Source of the DNA: Actinomycetes bacterium
GTDB taxonomy: Bacteria > Actinomycetota > Actinomycetes > Actinomycetales > Dermatophilaceae
Assembly: GCA_029778715.1 (NCBI GenBank)
Contig: JAKOPT010000089.1
Span: 1 to 64,000, forward strand
Length of the DNA: 64,000 nucleotides
Reading direction: 5' to 3'
Position numbers and translations under genes: made by a program. Of the stretch, positions 25,021 to 32,775 are shown piece after piece (the stretch's first letter is position 1; every line of letters begins with the position of its first letter). The notes under the pieces are model-generated. The model had not been told where the DNA came from, did no database searches, and saw nothing but the letters and a program-made list of their open reading frames with translations.

Positions 25021-25794
25021 CTAGCCGATGAGGCCGCGCAGCAGGGCGGCGGTGCCGTCGCAGTGTTCCTCCATGACACGCCGCGCCTCCTCGGGGTCGC
25101 CGGCGAGGATGGCGCGCACCATCGCCTGATGCTGGTCGTCGGAGTGGTCGATGTTGCGGCGCATGACGGGGATGGCGCCGAGCAGTTCGCCGAGCGCTGC
25201 CTGGGCGCGGGTGACGGCCTCCATGAGCATCGGCGAACCGGCGACCGTCGCGATGGCCAGATGGAGGCGGGAGTCGGCGAGCCGGTGGCTGGGTTCCACG
25301 GCCACACACGCCTCGTCGAGGGCCTGCTGGAGCCAGGCTCGCTGGTCGGCGGCCAGGGTCCGGGTCGCGGCCAGCGCCGCTGCCCCCGGCTCGACGATCC
25401 GGCGGAAGTCGAGCGCATCGGCGAGAGCCGGCCCCATGCGGACCGCGGGGGTCCGCGGCGGGGTGGGCACGGCATACGTGACCACCGAGCCTCCCCCGCG
25501 GCCCCGGCGCGTCGTCACCAACCCGGAATCGCGCAACGCGGCGATCGCCTCGCGCAAGGTGTTGCGGCTGACCCCGAGTTGTTCGGCGAGGACCCGCTCG
25601 GGCGGCAGGAGTTCGCCGTCGCGCAAGACGCCCAACCGGATGGCGGTGGCCAATTGCTCGACCGTGGTCTCGAAGGCGTTGCCGGCCGCCGGGCGCAGCA
25701 CGGCCCCCGGCAACGAGGCGGGCAACGATTCGGCGAGCACCCCTTGATCCAATACCGCCGCTCGCCGCGCGTCAATGGTCCGGTTAAGAACCAT
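25021..25794 (-). CDS. GntR/FadR-family (FCD domain) regulator of the amine cluster
   Basis: Regulator of 257 residues. A winged HTH is at about 45-110 (LATAIRLGVLRDGELLPPERVLAEQLGVSRNTLREAIAALRDSGLV). The all-helical FCD effector domain runs from about 140, with metal-site candidates in ADSRLHLAIA and DSDDQHQAMVRAI-like stretches. Its ATG abuts the stop of the flavoprotein gene, and a 22-bp palindrome covers the start codon. The same palindrome occurs 90 bases upstream of the permease gene, so it probably regulates itself and the first gene of the cluster in response to the amine or an acid metabolite. The start may be further downstream. Confidence 0.88.
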   Translation of the reverse strand: MVLNRTIDARRAAVLDQGVLAESLPASLPGAVLRPAAGNAFETTVEQLATAIRLGVLRDGELLPPERVLAEQLGVSRNTLREAIAALRDSGLVTTRRGRGGGSVVTYAVPTPPRTPAVRMGPALADALDFRRIVEPGAAALAATRTLAADQRAWLQQALDEACVAVEPSHRLADSRLHLAIATVAGSPMLMEAVTRAQAALGELLGAIPVMRRNIDHSDDQHQAMVRAILAGDPEEARRVMEEHCDGTAALLRGLIG

Positions 25795-25795
25795 T
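25774..25795. promoter_or_regulatory. Operator 1 for the GntR/FCD regulator
   Basis: AATGGTCC-N6-GAACCATT, an inverted repeat with 8-bp arms and one mismatch, overlaps the regulator start codon (25792-25794). It is identical in both arms and spacing to 31029-31050. AT-rich sites of this kind are unusual at this GC content. Binding by the regulator is inferred from the paired occurrence. Confidence 0.75.
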
Positions 25796-28341
25796 TAGAA
25801 CCGGACTCGCTCGAGGCGCACCCCGTCGGGGTCGTAGGGCGCCCGCAGGCTCACCACGAGCGGCAGCCGCTGCCCGGCGAGGTCGACTTCCCAGTCCCCG
25901 GCACGCACCCACTCGGCGTTGGCCAGCCCCTCCCGCGGCCCGACGAGCGCCAGCCCGACGCTGCACCCGACGGTGGCCCCGTATGCCGCGCTGCTCACCT
26001 GCCCGACCGGCTCACCGTTGCGCAGGACGAGTTCGCCACCCCAGAGGTATGCCGCGGGGTCACCGACCGTGAACGACACGACCCGTCGCCGGGGGCCGCT
26101 GGCCCGCACGCGCTCGGCCGCCTCCTGCCCGAGGAAGTCGGCCTGCTCGCCCCGGTCGAGGACGAACCCGAGCCCGGCCTCGATCGGACCCACCTCGGGG
26201 GTCAGTTCGCGCCCGAAGGCTCGGTAGCCCTTTTCGAGGCGCAGCGCTTCCAGGGCGTAGTAGCCGGCCGGCGCGATGCCGAGGTCTTCCCCGGAGGCGA
26301 ACAGGTCGGCATACACCCCGGCGGCCTGGTCGACCGGGACGTACAACTCCCAGCCGAGTTCGCCGACATAGGTGATCCGGGTGGCGCGCACGGTCGCCCG
26401 GCCCAGGTCGATCTCCGCGCTGTAGCCGAACGGGAAGCGCTCGTCCAGGTCGGCCCGGGTCAGCCGGGACAGGAGGGTGCGCGAGTTCGGACCCATGACG
26501 CCGAACACGGCATACCCGCTGGTCACGTCGACGAAACTCACGGGTGCGGCCTCGTCGGGCACGTTTCGGCGCAGCCAGTCGAGGTCGCGGACGGTCGTAG
26601 CGGCGCTGCTCACGACGAGGAACTGATCCTGGGCCAGGCGGGTCACGGTGACGTCGGCTTCATAGGTGCCGCGGGCGTTGAGCCACGCGGTGTAGACCGC
26701 CCACCCGTCCGGGCCGTCGATGTCGGCGCTGCAAACCCACTGGAGGGTCTCGAGCGCACCAGGGCCGGTGACGAGGTACTTCGAGAACGACGTCTGGTCG
26801 AAGACGGCGACGGCGCCGCGGCATACCTCTTGTTCGGCGCGCGCCCAGGCGACCCACTCGGGGGTGTCCCACGAGTAGGAGAGGCGCGGCTCCACCCCGG
26901 CGGGAGCGAAGACGTTGGCCCGCTCCCACCCGTTGCGCGACCCCATAACCGCGCCCTGCGCCCGCAGCGTGTCGTGGACCGGGGAGCGGCGCTGCGGGCG
27001 ACCCGACTCGAACTCGCGGTTGGGCCAGGGGATCGCATAGTGCAGGCCGAGGACCTCCCCGACCCGCGAGCGCAACCACGCTGGGTTGGCCTGGAGCCGG
27101 GAGAAGCGCCGGATATCGACGGCGGCGAGGTCCATCGTCGGTTCGCCCTCGACGATCCATTCGGCAAGGGCCCGGCCGGCGCCACCGGCGGAGGCGATCC
27201 CCACCGAGTTGAAACCGGCTGCGACGTAGAAGTTGTCGAGTTCGGGGGCCAGCCCGAGGATGAACTGGTTGTCCGGGGTGAAACTCTCCGGGCCGTTGTA
27301 GAACTTGCGGATCCCGACCTCGGCGAGCACGGGGAGCCGGTGGACGGCGCTGTCCATGAGGATCTCGAAGTGCTCCCAGTCCTCGTCGAGCAACTGGAAC
27401 TCGAAGGGATGGGGAATGGCATCGGGGGCGACCCACGGCTTGGCCTCGGGCTCGAAGCCACCGACGAGCAGCCCGCCGACCTCCTCCTTCACATAGGTGT
27501 AGCCGTCCGGGTCGCGCAGCACCGGCAGGTCGGGGTGGACGCCCTCGATCTGGTCGGTCACGACGTAGAAGTGCTCGGCCGAGTGGAGCGGCACGCTCAC
27601 CCCGACGCTCGCGGCGAGCGCGTTCGCCCACTGGCCGGTGGCGTTGACCACGATCTCGGCCTCGACCTCGCCGTGATCGGTGCGCACGCCGGTGGCGCGG
27701 CGCCGGCCATTGGTCGTGTGCCAGAGCACCTCGGTGACGCGGACCCGTTCGGCGATCCGCACGCCGTGCTGCCGAGCGCCCTTGGCCAGCGAAAGGGTGA
27801 GGTCGGTGGGGTTGGCGCGGCCGTCCCCCGGGAGCCAGATGGCGCCGACCAGGTCGTCGTCGCGGATGAGGGGGTAGCGCTCCTTGGCCTGGGCTGGGGT
27901 GAGGAGTTCGCAGTCGAGGTCGTATGCCGCGGCCGTCGCCACCGTGCGCCGCAACTGGACCATCCGGTCGGGGGTGCGGGCCACGGTCAGCCCCCCGCAG
28001 ACGCGGTATCCGGTGGCCAGCCCGGTTTCGGCTTCCAGGCGCGCGTAGAGCTCGGTGGAGTAGCGCACCAGGCGGGTGCCGGCCTCACTGGCGCGCAACT
28101 GCCCCACGAGGCCGGCGGCGTGCCAGGTGGTGCCGCACGAGAGGCTGCCTTGTTCGAGGAGGAGCACATCGGTCCAGCCGAGGTGGGCCAGGTGGTAGGC
28201 GATCGAGGTGCCGATGACGCCGCCGCCGATGATGACGACGCGCGCCCGGCTGGGCAGGGCGCCGGTGAACAATCCACCTATTGGTCGATTGTTAGCCGCC
28301 GGGGCAGTTCCCGGGTGCGGGGAACCGGTTGCGGTGCTCAT
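25795..28341 (-). CDS. FAD-dependent oxidoreductase fused to GcvT (dimethylglycine/sarcosine dehydrogenase-like)
   Basis: Two-part flavoprotein of 848 residues. The N-terminal DAO domain has the dinucleotide motif VVIIGGGVIGTSIAYHLAHLG (about residues 35-55), SCGTTWHAAGLVGQLR (the region of covalent flavin attachment in relatives), and FYNGPESFTPDNQFILG. From about 430 comes a GcvT folate-type domain: VFDQTSFSKYLVTGPGA, GVMGPNSRTLLSRL, YVGELGWELYVP, EALRLEKGYRAFGRELTP. It probably oxidises an N-methylated or secondary amine and may pass one-carbon units to folate. Residues 17-26 (NNRPIGGLFT) are encoded by a 32-bp genomic repeat. The start overlaps the upstream gene (ATGA). Confidence 0.9.
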   Translation of the reverse strand: MSTATGSPHPGTAPAANNRPIGGLFTGALPSRARVVIIGGGVIGTSIAYHLAHLGWTDVLLLEQGSLSCGTTWHAAGLVGQLRASEAGTRLVRYSTELYARLEAETGLATGYRVCGGLTVARTPDRMVQLRRTVATAAAYDLDCELLTPAQAKERYPLIRDDDLVGAIWLPGDGRANPTDLTLSLAKGARQHGVRIAERVRVTEVLWHTTNGRRRATGVRTDHGEVEAEIVVNATGQWANALAASVGVSVPLHSAEHFYVVTDQIEGVHPDLPVLRDPDGYTYVKEEVGGLLVGGFEPEAKPWVAPDAIPHPFEFQLLDEDWEHFEILMDSAVHRLPVLAEVGIRKFYNGPESFTPDNQFILGLAPELDNFYVAAGFNSVGIASAGGAGRALAEWIVEGEPTMDLAAVDIRRFSRLQANPAWLRSRVGEVLGLHYAIPWPNREFESGRPQRRSPVHDTLRAQGAVMGSRNGWERANVFAPAGVEPRLSYSWDTPEWVAWARAEQEVCRGAVAVFDQTSFSKYLVTGPGALETLQWVCSADIDGPDGWAVYTAWLNARGTYEADVTVTRLAQDQFLVVSSAATTVRDLDWLRRNVPDEAAPVSFVDVTSGYAVFGVMGPNSRTLLSRLTRADLDERFPFGYSAEIDLGRATVRATRITYVGELGWELYVPVDQAAGVYADLFASGEDLGIAPAGYYALEALRLEKGYRAFGRELTPEVGPIEAGLGFVLDRGEQADFLGQEAAERVRASGPRRRVVSFTVGDPAAYLWGGELVLRNGEPVGQVSSAAYGATVGCSVGLALVGPREGLANAEWVRAGDWEVDLAGQRLPLVVSLRAPYDPDGVRLERVRF
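28265..28296. repeat. 32-bp palindromic repeat copy inside a gene
   Basis: GTGAACAATCCACCTATTGG plus TCGATTGTTAGC differs from the consensus at a few arm positions. It lies in the N-terminal coding region of the flavoprotein and is read in frame as NNRPIGGLFT with the codons CGA CCA ATA GGT GGA TTG, all rare here. Flanking codons have normal GC-rich usage, which supports insertion into the gene. Confidence 0.88.
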
Positions 28342-29243
28342 CGACCCTCCCCCACCGTGTCGAGAAGCCTCCCGAACCCGGGCGCCGTCATCGCCGCACG
28401 CGCCCGCTCGAACTTGTCCATGGCCCAACTCCAAAAGTCGTAGTCGATGTCGCCCAGCCCGGCTTGGATCGTGCCCCAGAGGGTCCACGCGTAGGCACTG
28501 ACGATGCCCCACACGGCCGCCCGTGCAGTGGCCACCGGATCCTCGCGCCCGACGTAGGCGCTGACCAGTTCGGTGAGGTCATCGGGCCCGAGATGGGCCT
28601 CCTGGATGAGGTTGCCCAACTCGAAACTCGCCTCGTTCATACCGCTGTACTCATAGTCGATGATCCAGATCCGGTCGCCGGTGTCGAGAAAGTTCGCGGC
28701 GAGCAGGTCGTTGTGGCAGGGCACGAGCGGTTCCGGGTGCGCCCCCAAAGCCGCCGCCATCCGGGCCGCAAGCGGCGCCAACGCGGCATACCCCTCCGGC
28801 ATCCGCCAGCCGTGCTCCCTCATGACCGCCTCGTACCGCCGCTGGATGGCGAACATGTCGAACCGACCGACGAACTCCGGGCCCGCGTGGAGGGTGCGCA
28901 CCGCGGCGGCCACCCGCGGCAGGTTCGCCCCGACGAGTGCGTCGTCGTAGGTCAGCGCGTCGGGGATGAACTCGACGACGAGGATGCCCTCCCCGCGCCG
29001 GTGGTCCACGACCCCCGGACCGACTCCCGCTCGGGCGGCAGCGCGGGTGTTGCGCATCTCCTGGTCGCGGTCGATGGCCAACAGCCCGCTGCTCGCCGGT
29101 GAGATGCGCACGACGACGTCGTGGGCGGCCGTCCGCACCCGGTAGTTGCGGTTGGTCAGCCCGCCGGGCAGGGCCGTGATCTCACGGTCCTGCCCGGCGA
29201 GCGCCGGTATGCCGTCCAGTTGGCGATCGAGGTCTGTCGCCAT
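28338..29243 (-). CDS. Choline/ethanolamine kinase-like phosphotransferase
   Basis: Protein of 301 residues with the kinase-like fold. The catalytic loop is CHNDLLAANFL and the metal-binding motif is IWIIDYEYSGMNEASFELGN, closely resembling choline/ethanolamine kinases (IDxEY rather than the IDWGD of aminoglycoside kinases). GGLTNRNYRVRTAAHDVVVRI is the N-lobe nucleotide loop with the same flavour as LicA. Its place between an amine permease and an amine-oxidising flavoprotein suggests an amino-alcohol substrate. Its stop overlaps the next start by 4 bases. Confidence 0.85.
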   Translation of the reverse strand: MATDLDRQLDGIPALAGQDREITALPGGLTNRNYRVRTAAHDVVVRISPASSGLLAIDRDQEMRNTRAAARAGVGPGVVDHRRGEGILVVEFIPDALTYDDALVGANLPRVAAAVRTLHAGPEFVGRFDMFAIQRRYEAVMREHGWRMPEGYAALAPLAARMAAALGAHPEPLVPCHNDLLAANFLDTGDRIWIIDYEYSGMNEASFELGNLIQEAHLGPDDLTELVSAYVGREDPVATARAAVWGIVSAYAWTLWGTIQAGLGDIDYDFWSWAMDKFERARAAMTAPGFGRLLDTVGEGR

Positions 29244-29291
29244 GGCGTGCTCCCGTGTCGAAGGGGTGGCGGTGGGGTCAGTGGGCCGCGG

Positions 29292-30938
29292 TCAGCGCGA
29301 GTCGCCCTCGTCCCCGCCCCACTCGTGGATGGTCCCACCGTGGGCGGTCTGCCCGTGGTGTTCGAGGGCGATCTCGTCGGCCGACGACACGCCCGTGGGC
29401 AGGTCCACGGTGGTCTTGGGCCCGGTGAACCACTTCTTCGCCGACAGGTGCCAGCCGACCCACAGCAGGATCAGGGTGCCGCCGGTGAGGATGGGGGCAT
29501 AGTTGACGTACTTCCATTCGAAGGCCTCGTTCCACGGCACCGCCGCGGGAGTGAAGGGCAGGATGAAGTAGACCGAGATGACCGCGATCTCGAGGATGGC
29601 GATGGGAGCCATCCACTTCCACTTGCTGCCCAAGTTCCACGAACCCTGTTTGAAGGAGTTGCCGGCGCGCCAGCGCAGGAAGATCGGGATGGCGAAGGCC
29701 AGGTAGAGGCCGATGACGGCCACCGAGACGACGGCGTAGAAGGCGACCGGGACGGGGGCCCCATTGATGTCGACGGGCACCAGGGCCGGCACCGTGATGA
29801 CCGCAGCGACGATCGAGGAGATGAGGACGGCGTTGGCGGGCACCTTGTCCTTGTTGAGCCGCGCCCACAGGGAGGCCCCAGGGACGGCGCCGTCACGGCT
29901 GAAGGCGAAGAGCATCCGACTCGTCGAGGTCATGCAGGCGGTGGTGCAGAAGAACTGGCCCACACTGGCGATGAGCAGCACCGTGCCGGCCCAGCCCGAC
30001 GACAGCGCTTGCGCGAAGATCGTCGCGACGCCACCGCCGGCCTTGGTGAGCGCATCGGGGTCTTGGACGGCGAAGACGAAGGAGAGGAGCAGGATCCACC
30101 CACCGATGGCCGAGTAGAAGATCGACTGCCAGATGCCGCGAGCCGCGCCGTTGGCCGCCCCCTGGGTTTCCTCCGACAGGTGCGCCGAGGCGTCGAAGCC
30201 GGTGATCGTGTACTGGGTGAGGAGGAACCCGAGCGGGAGGACGAGGAACCAGTAGGTGAAGCCGCTGGTCGAGCCGTCGGCGAAACCACTGTTGTTGATA
30301 CGCATGGTGAATACGTCGGCCACGCTCATGTGCGACTTGGGCAGGATCACCAGGATGAGGATGACGGCCGCGGCGCCGAAGACGTGCCACCACACGGAGA
30401 TGTTGTTCATGACCGCCATGAGGTGGCCGCCCCAGATGTTGACGGCGGCGGTCAGGGCCAGCACGACGAGGAACATGACGAACACCCGGGTCAGCGAGTA
30501 GCCCGCCGCCCATGACTCGCTGAAGGTGCTGAACGTGAGGTCGAAGAAGGTGGCGCAGCCGTAGGCCACCGAGGCGTCGACGGCGAGCAGGCCGATGAGG
30601 TTGAGCCAACCGGTGTAGTAGCCGGCCTTGGCCCCGCCGAGTTTGGCGGCCCACCAGTAGATGCCGCCCGAGGTCGGGTATGCCGATACCAACTCGGACA
30701 TGCACAACCCGATGACGAGGATGAAGATGGAGATCAGGGGCCAGCCGATGGAGATAGCCACCGGCCCGCCGTTGTTCCATGCCTGGCCGAAGGTCGTGAA
30801 GCAGCCGGCGAGGATCGAGATGATGGAAAACGAGATCGCGAAGTTGCTGAACGCAGACCAGGTCCGGTTGAGCTCCTGCTTGTAGCCGAGTTCGGCGAGG
30901 AGGGCCTCGTCGCTCGATTGCGTGACACCACTGCTCAC
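29292..30938 (-). CDS. APC-superfamily amino acid/amine permease
   Basis: Integral membrane transporter of 548 residues with 12 predicted helices. It begins LAELGYKQELNRTWSAFSNFAISFSIISILAGCFTTF, typical of the GABA/choline (ACT) branch, with SELVSAYPTSGGIYWWAAKLGG in helix 3 and ITGFDASAHLSEETQGAANGAARGIW in the helix 7-8 loop. It is the first gene of the eight-gene amine cluster. The 22-bp operator at 31029-31050, 91 bases upstream of the ATG, probably controls entry into the whole transcript. GABA, choline, ethanolamine or a polyamine are possible substrates. Confidence 0.9.
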   Translation of the reverse strand: MSSGVTQSSDEALLAELGYKQELNRTWSAFSNFAISFSIISILAGCFTTFGQAWNNGGPVAISIGWPLISIFILVIGLCMSELVSAYPTSGGIYWWAAKLGGAKAGYYTGWLNLIGLLAVDASVAYGCATFFDLTFSTFSESWAAGYSLTRVFVMFLVVLALTAAVNIWGGHLMAVMNNISVWWHVFGAAAVILILVILPKSHMSVADVFTMRINNSGFADGSTSGFTYWFLVLPLGFLLTQYTITGFDASAHLSEETQGAANGAARGIWQSIFYSAIGGWILLLSFVFAVQDPDALTKAGGGVATIFAQALSSGWAGTVLLIASVGQFFCTTACMTSTSRMLFAFSRDGAVPGASLWARLNKDKVPANAVLISSIVAAVITVPALVPVDINGAPVPVAFYAVVSVAVIGLYLAFAIPIFLRWRAGNSFKQGSWNLGSKWKWMAPIAILEIAVISVYFILPFTPAAVPWNEAFEWKYVNYAPILTGGTLILLWVGWHLSAKKWFTGPKTTVDLPTGVSSADEIALEHHGQTAHGGTIHEWGGDEGDSR

Positions 30939-31028
30939 GTTGTGCGCCCCTTAAGGTTCTCCGACGGACCACCCGCCGGTGTGGAAGTGAGGTGCGTCAC
31001 AGAAAACACCCGCCGACCCGGCCCTGTC

Positions 31029-31050
31029 AATGGTCCTTTCACGAACCATT
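31029..31050. promoter_or_regulatory. Operator 2 for the GntR/FCD regulator
   Basis: AATGGTCC-N6-GAACCATT upstream of the permease, with the same arms and spacing as 25774-25795 and a different 6-base centre (TTTCAC versus GGTTAA). The flanking TC before the left arm is also shared. It marks the probable promoter region of the amine cluster. Confidence 0.75.
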
Positions 31051-31111
31051 CGGTGGGCGGGTCGGCGGGTGCGAAGTCAGCAGTGAGTCAAGCGCACAGA
31101 GCCCCGACCTG

Positions 31112-31133
31112 GTATGCCGCGGGCGCGGCATAC
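31112..31133. terminator. Hairpin made of two inverted octamers
   Basis: GTATGCCGC-GGGC-GCGGCATAC forms a 9-bp stem directly downstream of the superoxide dismutase stop on the minus strand. It consists entirely of two inverted copies of the window-wide octamer. A terminator role for sod is likely. Confidence 0.6.
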
Positions 31134-31159
31134 GGCGCCGGATCACCCTGCGCGCGAAC

Positions 31160-31753
31160 TCAGCCTTTGGCGGCGGCGAAGCGGGCGGCGACGTCCTCCC
31201 AGTTGACGAGCGACCACAGCTTGCCGACGTAGTCGGGGCGGACATTCTTGTACTGGAGGTAGTAGGCGTGCTCCCAGGCGTCGAACACGAGGATCGGGAC
31301 CGAGCCGATGCCGACGTTGCCGTGGTGGTCGTAGACCTGAGTGATGATGAGGCGCTTGCCGAGCGGCTCCCACGCGAGGACGCCCCAGCCGGAGCCCTGG
31401 ACACCCTGGGTGGCGGTCGTCAGTTGCGCCTTGAAGGCGTCGAAGGTCCCGAAGTGCTCGTCGATGGCCGCACCGAGGTCGCCGTCGGGGCGGTCGCCGC
31501 CGTCCGGGGAGAGGTTGGTCCAGAAGATCGAGTGCAGGACGTGGCCGGAGAGGTTGAAGGCGAGGGTCTTCTCGAGACCGACGAGCCCGCCGAGTTCGCC
31601 CTTGTCGCGGGCTTCGGCCAGTTGCTCGAGGGTGTCGTTGGCGCCCTTGACGTATGCCGCGTGGTGCTTGTCGTGGTGCAACTCCAGGATCTGGCCGGTC
31701 ATGGCCGGCTCAAGCGCGGCGTAGTCGTAGGGCAGGTCGGGCAGGGTGTACAT
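31160..31753 (-). CDS. sodA: Superoxide dismutase (Mn/Fe type)
   Basis: Converts superoxide to hydrogen peroxide and oxygen; 197 residues, normal length. Metal ligands are His in [17 protein letters not shown], His in [13 protein letters not shown], and Asp/His in [16 protein letters not shown]. The Gly-His in NLSGHVLHS together with [10 protein letters not shown] favours manganese or cambialistic use over strict iron, though this cannot be settled by eye. The ATG at 31753 ([14 protein letters not shown]) is supported by the family start. Monocistronic, with a hairpin after the stop. Confidence 0.95.
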   Translation of the reverse strand: MYTLPDLPYDYAALEPAMTGQILELHHDKHHAAYVKGANDTLEQLAEARDKGELGGLVGLEKTLAFNLSGHVLHSIFWTNLSPDGGDRPDGDLGAAIDEHFGTFDAFKAQLTTATQGVQGSGWGVLAWEPLGKRLIITQVYDHHGNVGIGSVPILVFDAWEHAYYLQYKNVRPDYVGKLWSLVNWEDVAARFAAAKG

Positions 31754-32054
31754 GCGAACTCCTCGCGGCAGACGGTGGTCGCTTTCGAGCCTACCGTCCC
31801 GCCGTACGAGCGTCACTCGCCCGACCCCGGTGGGGTGCCCCCGCAACTGAGGGCTGGGATGCAAGAGGCGCATCCTGGTGCGCCCTTTGCATCCCAGCCC
31901 AATGAACCTGTCGTTGGCCGGGTGTAGTGCGTCGACCGTGAGGAGCACCTCCTGAAGAGCATGAACGATGCCCCACACCCTGCGACGACCGTCGCAAGGC
32001 ACCCAAGGCCCTCTTGTTGCACCTATGCCGATGTGACAGACTGGGGATCTAGTT
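31754..32054. other. Non-coding spacer upstream of sod
   Basis: About 300 bases between the divergent sod and NYN genes. It holds the 50-base cruciform at 31851-31900. It ends in a short stem GGGGA-TCTAG-TTCCCC (32043-32058) that overlaps and would compete with the following terminator. No gene is visible. Confidence 0.5.
31851..31900. repeat. 50-base intergenic cruciform
   Basis: GGGCTGGGATGCAA ... TTGCATCCCAGCCC are perfect 14-bp arms, with an inner GGCGCA/TGCGCC pair and a small loop. It may terminate transcripts or belong to a palindromic repeat family; no second copy is seen in this window. Confidence 0.75.
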
Positions 32055-32087
32055 CCCCACCGTCCCTCGGGACTGGTGGGGTTTTTT
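32055..32087 (+). terminator. Rho-independent terminator in front of the NYN gene
   Basis: CCCCACC-GTCCC-TC-GGGAC-T-GGTGGGG followed by six T is the most canonical intrinsic terminator in the window. It points toward the NYN gene and lies 17 bases before its start. An alternative stem GGGGATCTAGTTCCCC just upstream shares its left arm, so an attenuator or a short upstream RNA is plausible. Confidence 0.75.
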
Positions 32088-32104
32088 CTTCCCACGGAGG
32101 ACCT

Positions 32105-32775
32105 GTGTCCGAGTTGCGCACGGTCATCGTTGTTGACTACCAAAACGTCCATCTCACGGGACACTCCAGGTTCGAGGCGACGCGATGGCGGCCGAAGCAC
32201 GAAGCCCTCATCGATCCGCTCCACTTCGCTCATCAACTACTGTCACAACGCAACTCACGGCAACGCGAGGGCTGGCCATCCGCTTCATTAGCGCTCGTTG
32301 ATGTCTATCGTGGGCTTCCAAGCCCCGATCATGAGCCGGCCGCTTACGCCCGCAACCTGGCCCAGAAGCGCCACTGGGAGCGCGACGGGAGAGTCCGTGT
32401 GACCCATCGCCCCCTCCGCTATCGCTACGAACGCGACGAGTCGGGTATACCGGTTCGAGACCCCCAAACCGGTCTCAAAATCCCGGTCGGGCCACCCACC
32501 GAGAAGGGCGTTGATGTGATGTGCGCGCTCGCCTTGCTCCGACACGCACAAGCTCCGACGTTGACCTCGTCATCCTCGCGTCTCTCGATAGCGACCTGAT
32601 CCCTGCACTTGACGAAGTTTCTAGCCTCGGGAAGCGCGTCGAGACATTCTCGTGGTGGAACCCGAGGCTGCGGGGTTTTGAGATGCATCTCAGTGACCCG
32701 GAGAAGCGGGTTTGGAACACCCGGCTCAACGAACAGGCGTTTCTTCGCTGTCTCGACACCACCAACTACACGTAG
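32105..32775 (+). pseudogene. NYN/PIN-like ribonuclease-domain gene, frameshifted
   Basis: From GTG 32105 (GGAGG five bases upstream) the frame reads [19 protein letters not shown] (Asp and Asn of the NYN active site) and reaches PTEKGVDVMCALALLRHAQ. It then loses homology. The continuation SDVDLVILASLDSDLIPAL, with the second Asp pair, and the C terminus FSWWNPRLRGFEMHLSDPEKRVWNTRLN are found one frame over. A one-base deletion near 32556 explains this. Joined, the protein would have about 224 residues. NYN proteins are metal-dependent RNases. Alternatives are a sequencing error or a programmed shift. Ends within the 3' end of the convergent HAD gene. Confidence 0.75.

Noticed and set aside
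23557-28443. Open frame of 1628 codons on the plus strand
   Set aside because: It is antisense to three clear genes (GS-like ligase, regulator, flavoprotein) and has the Gly/Arg/Asp/Val-rich composition typical of an antisense frame in high-GC DNA.
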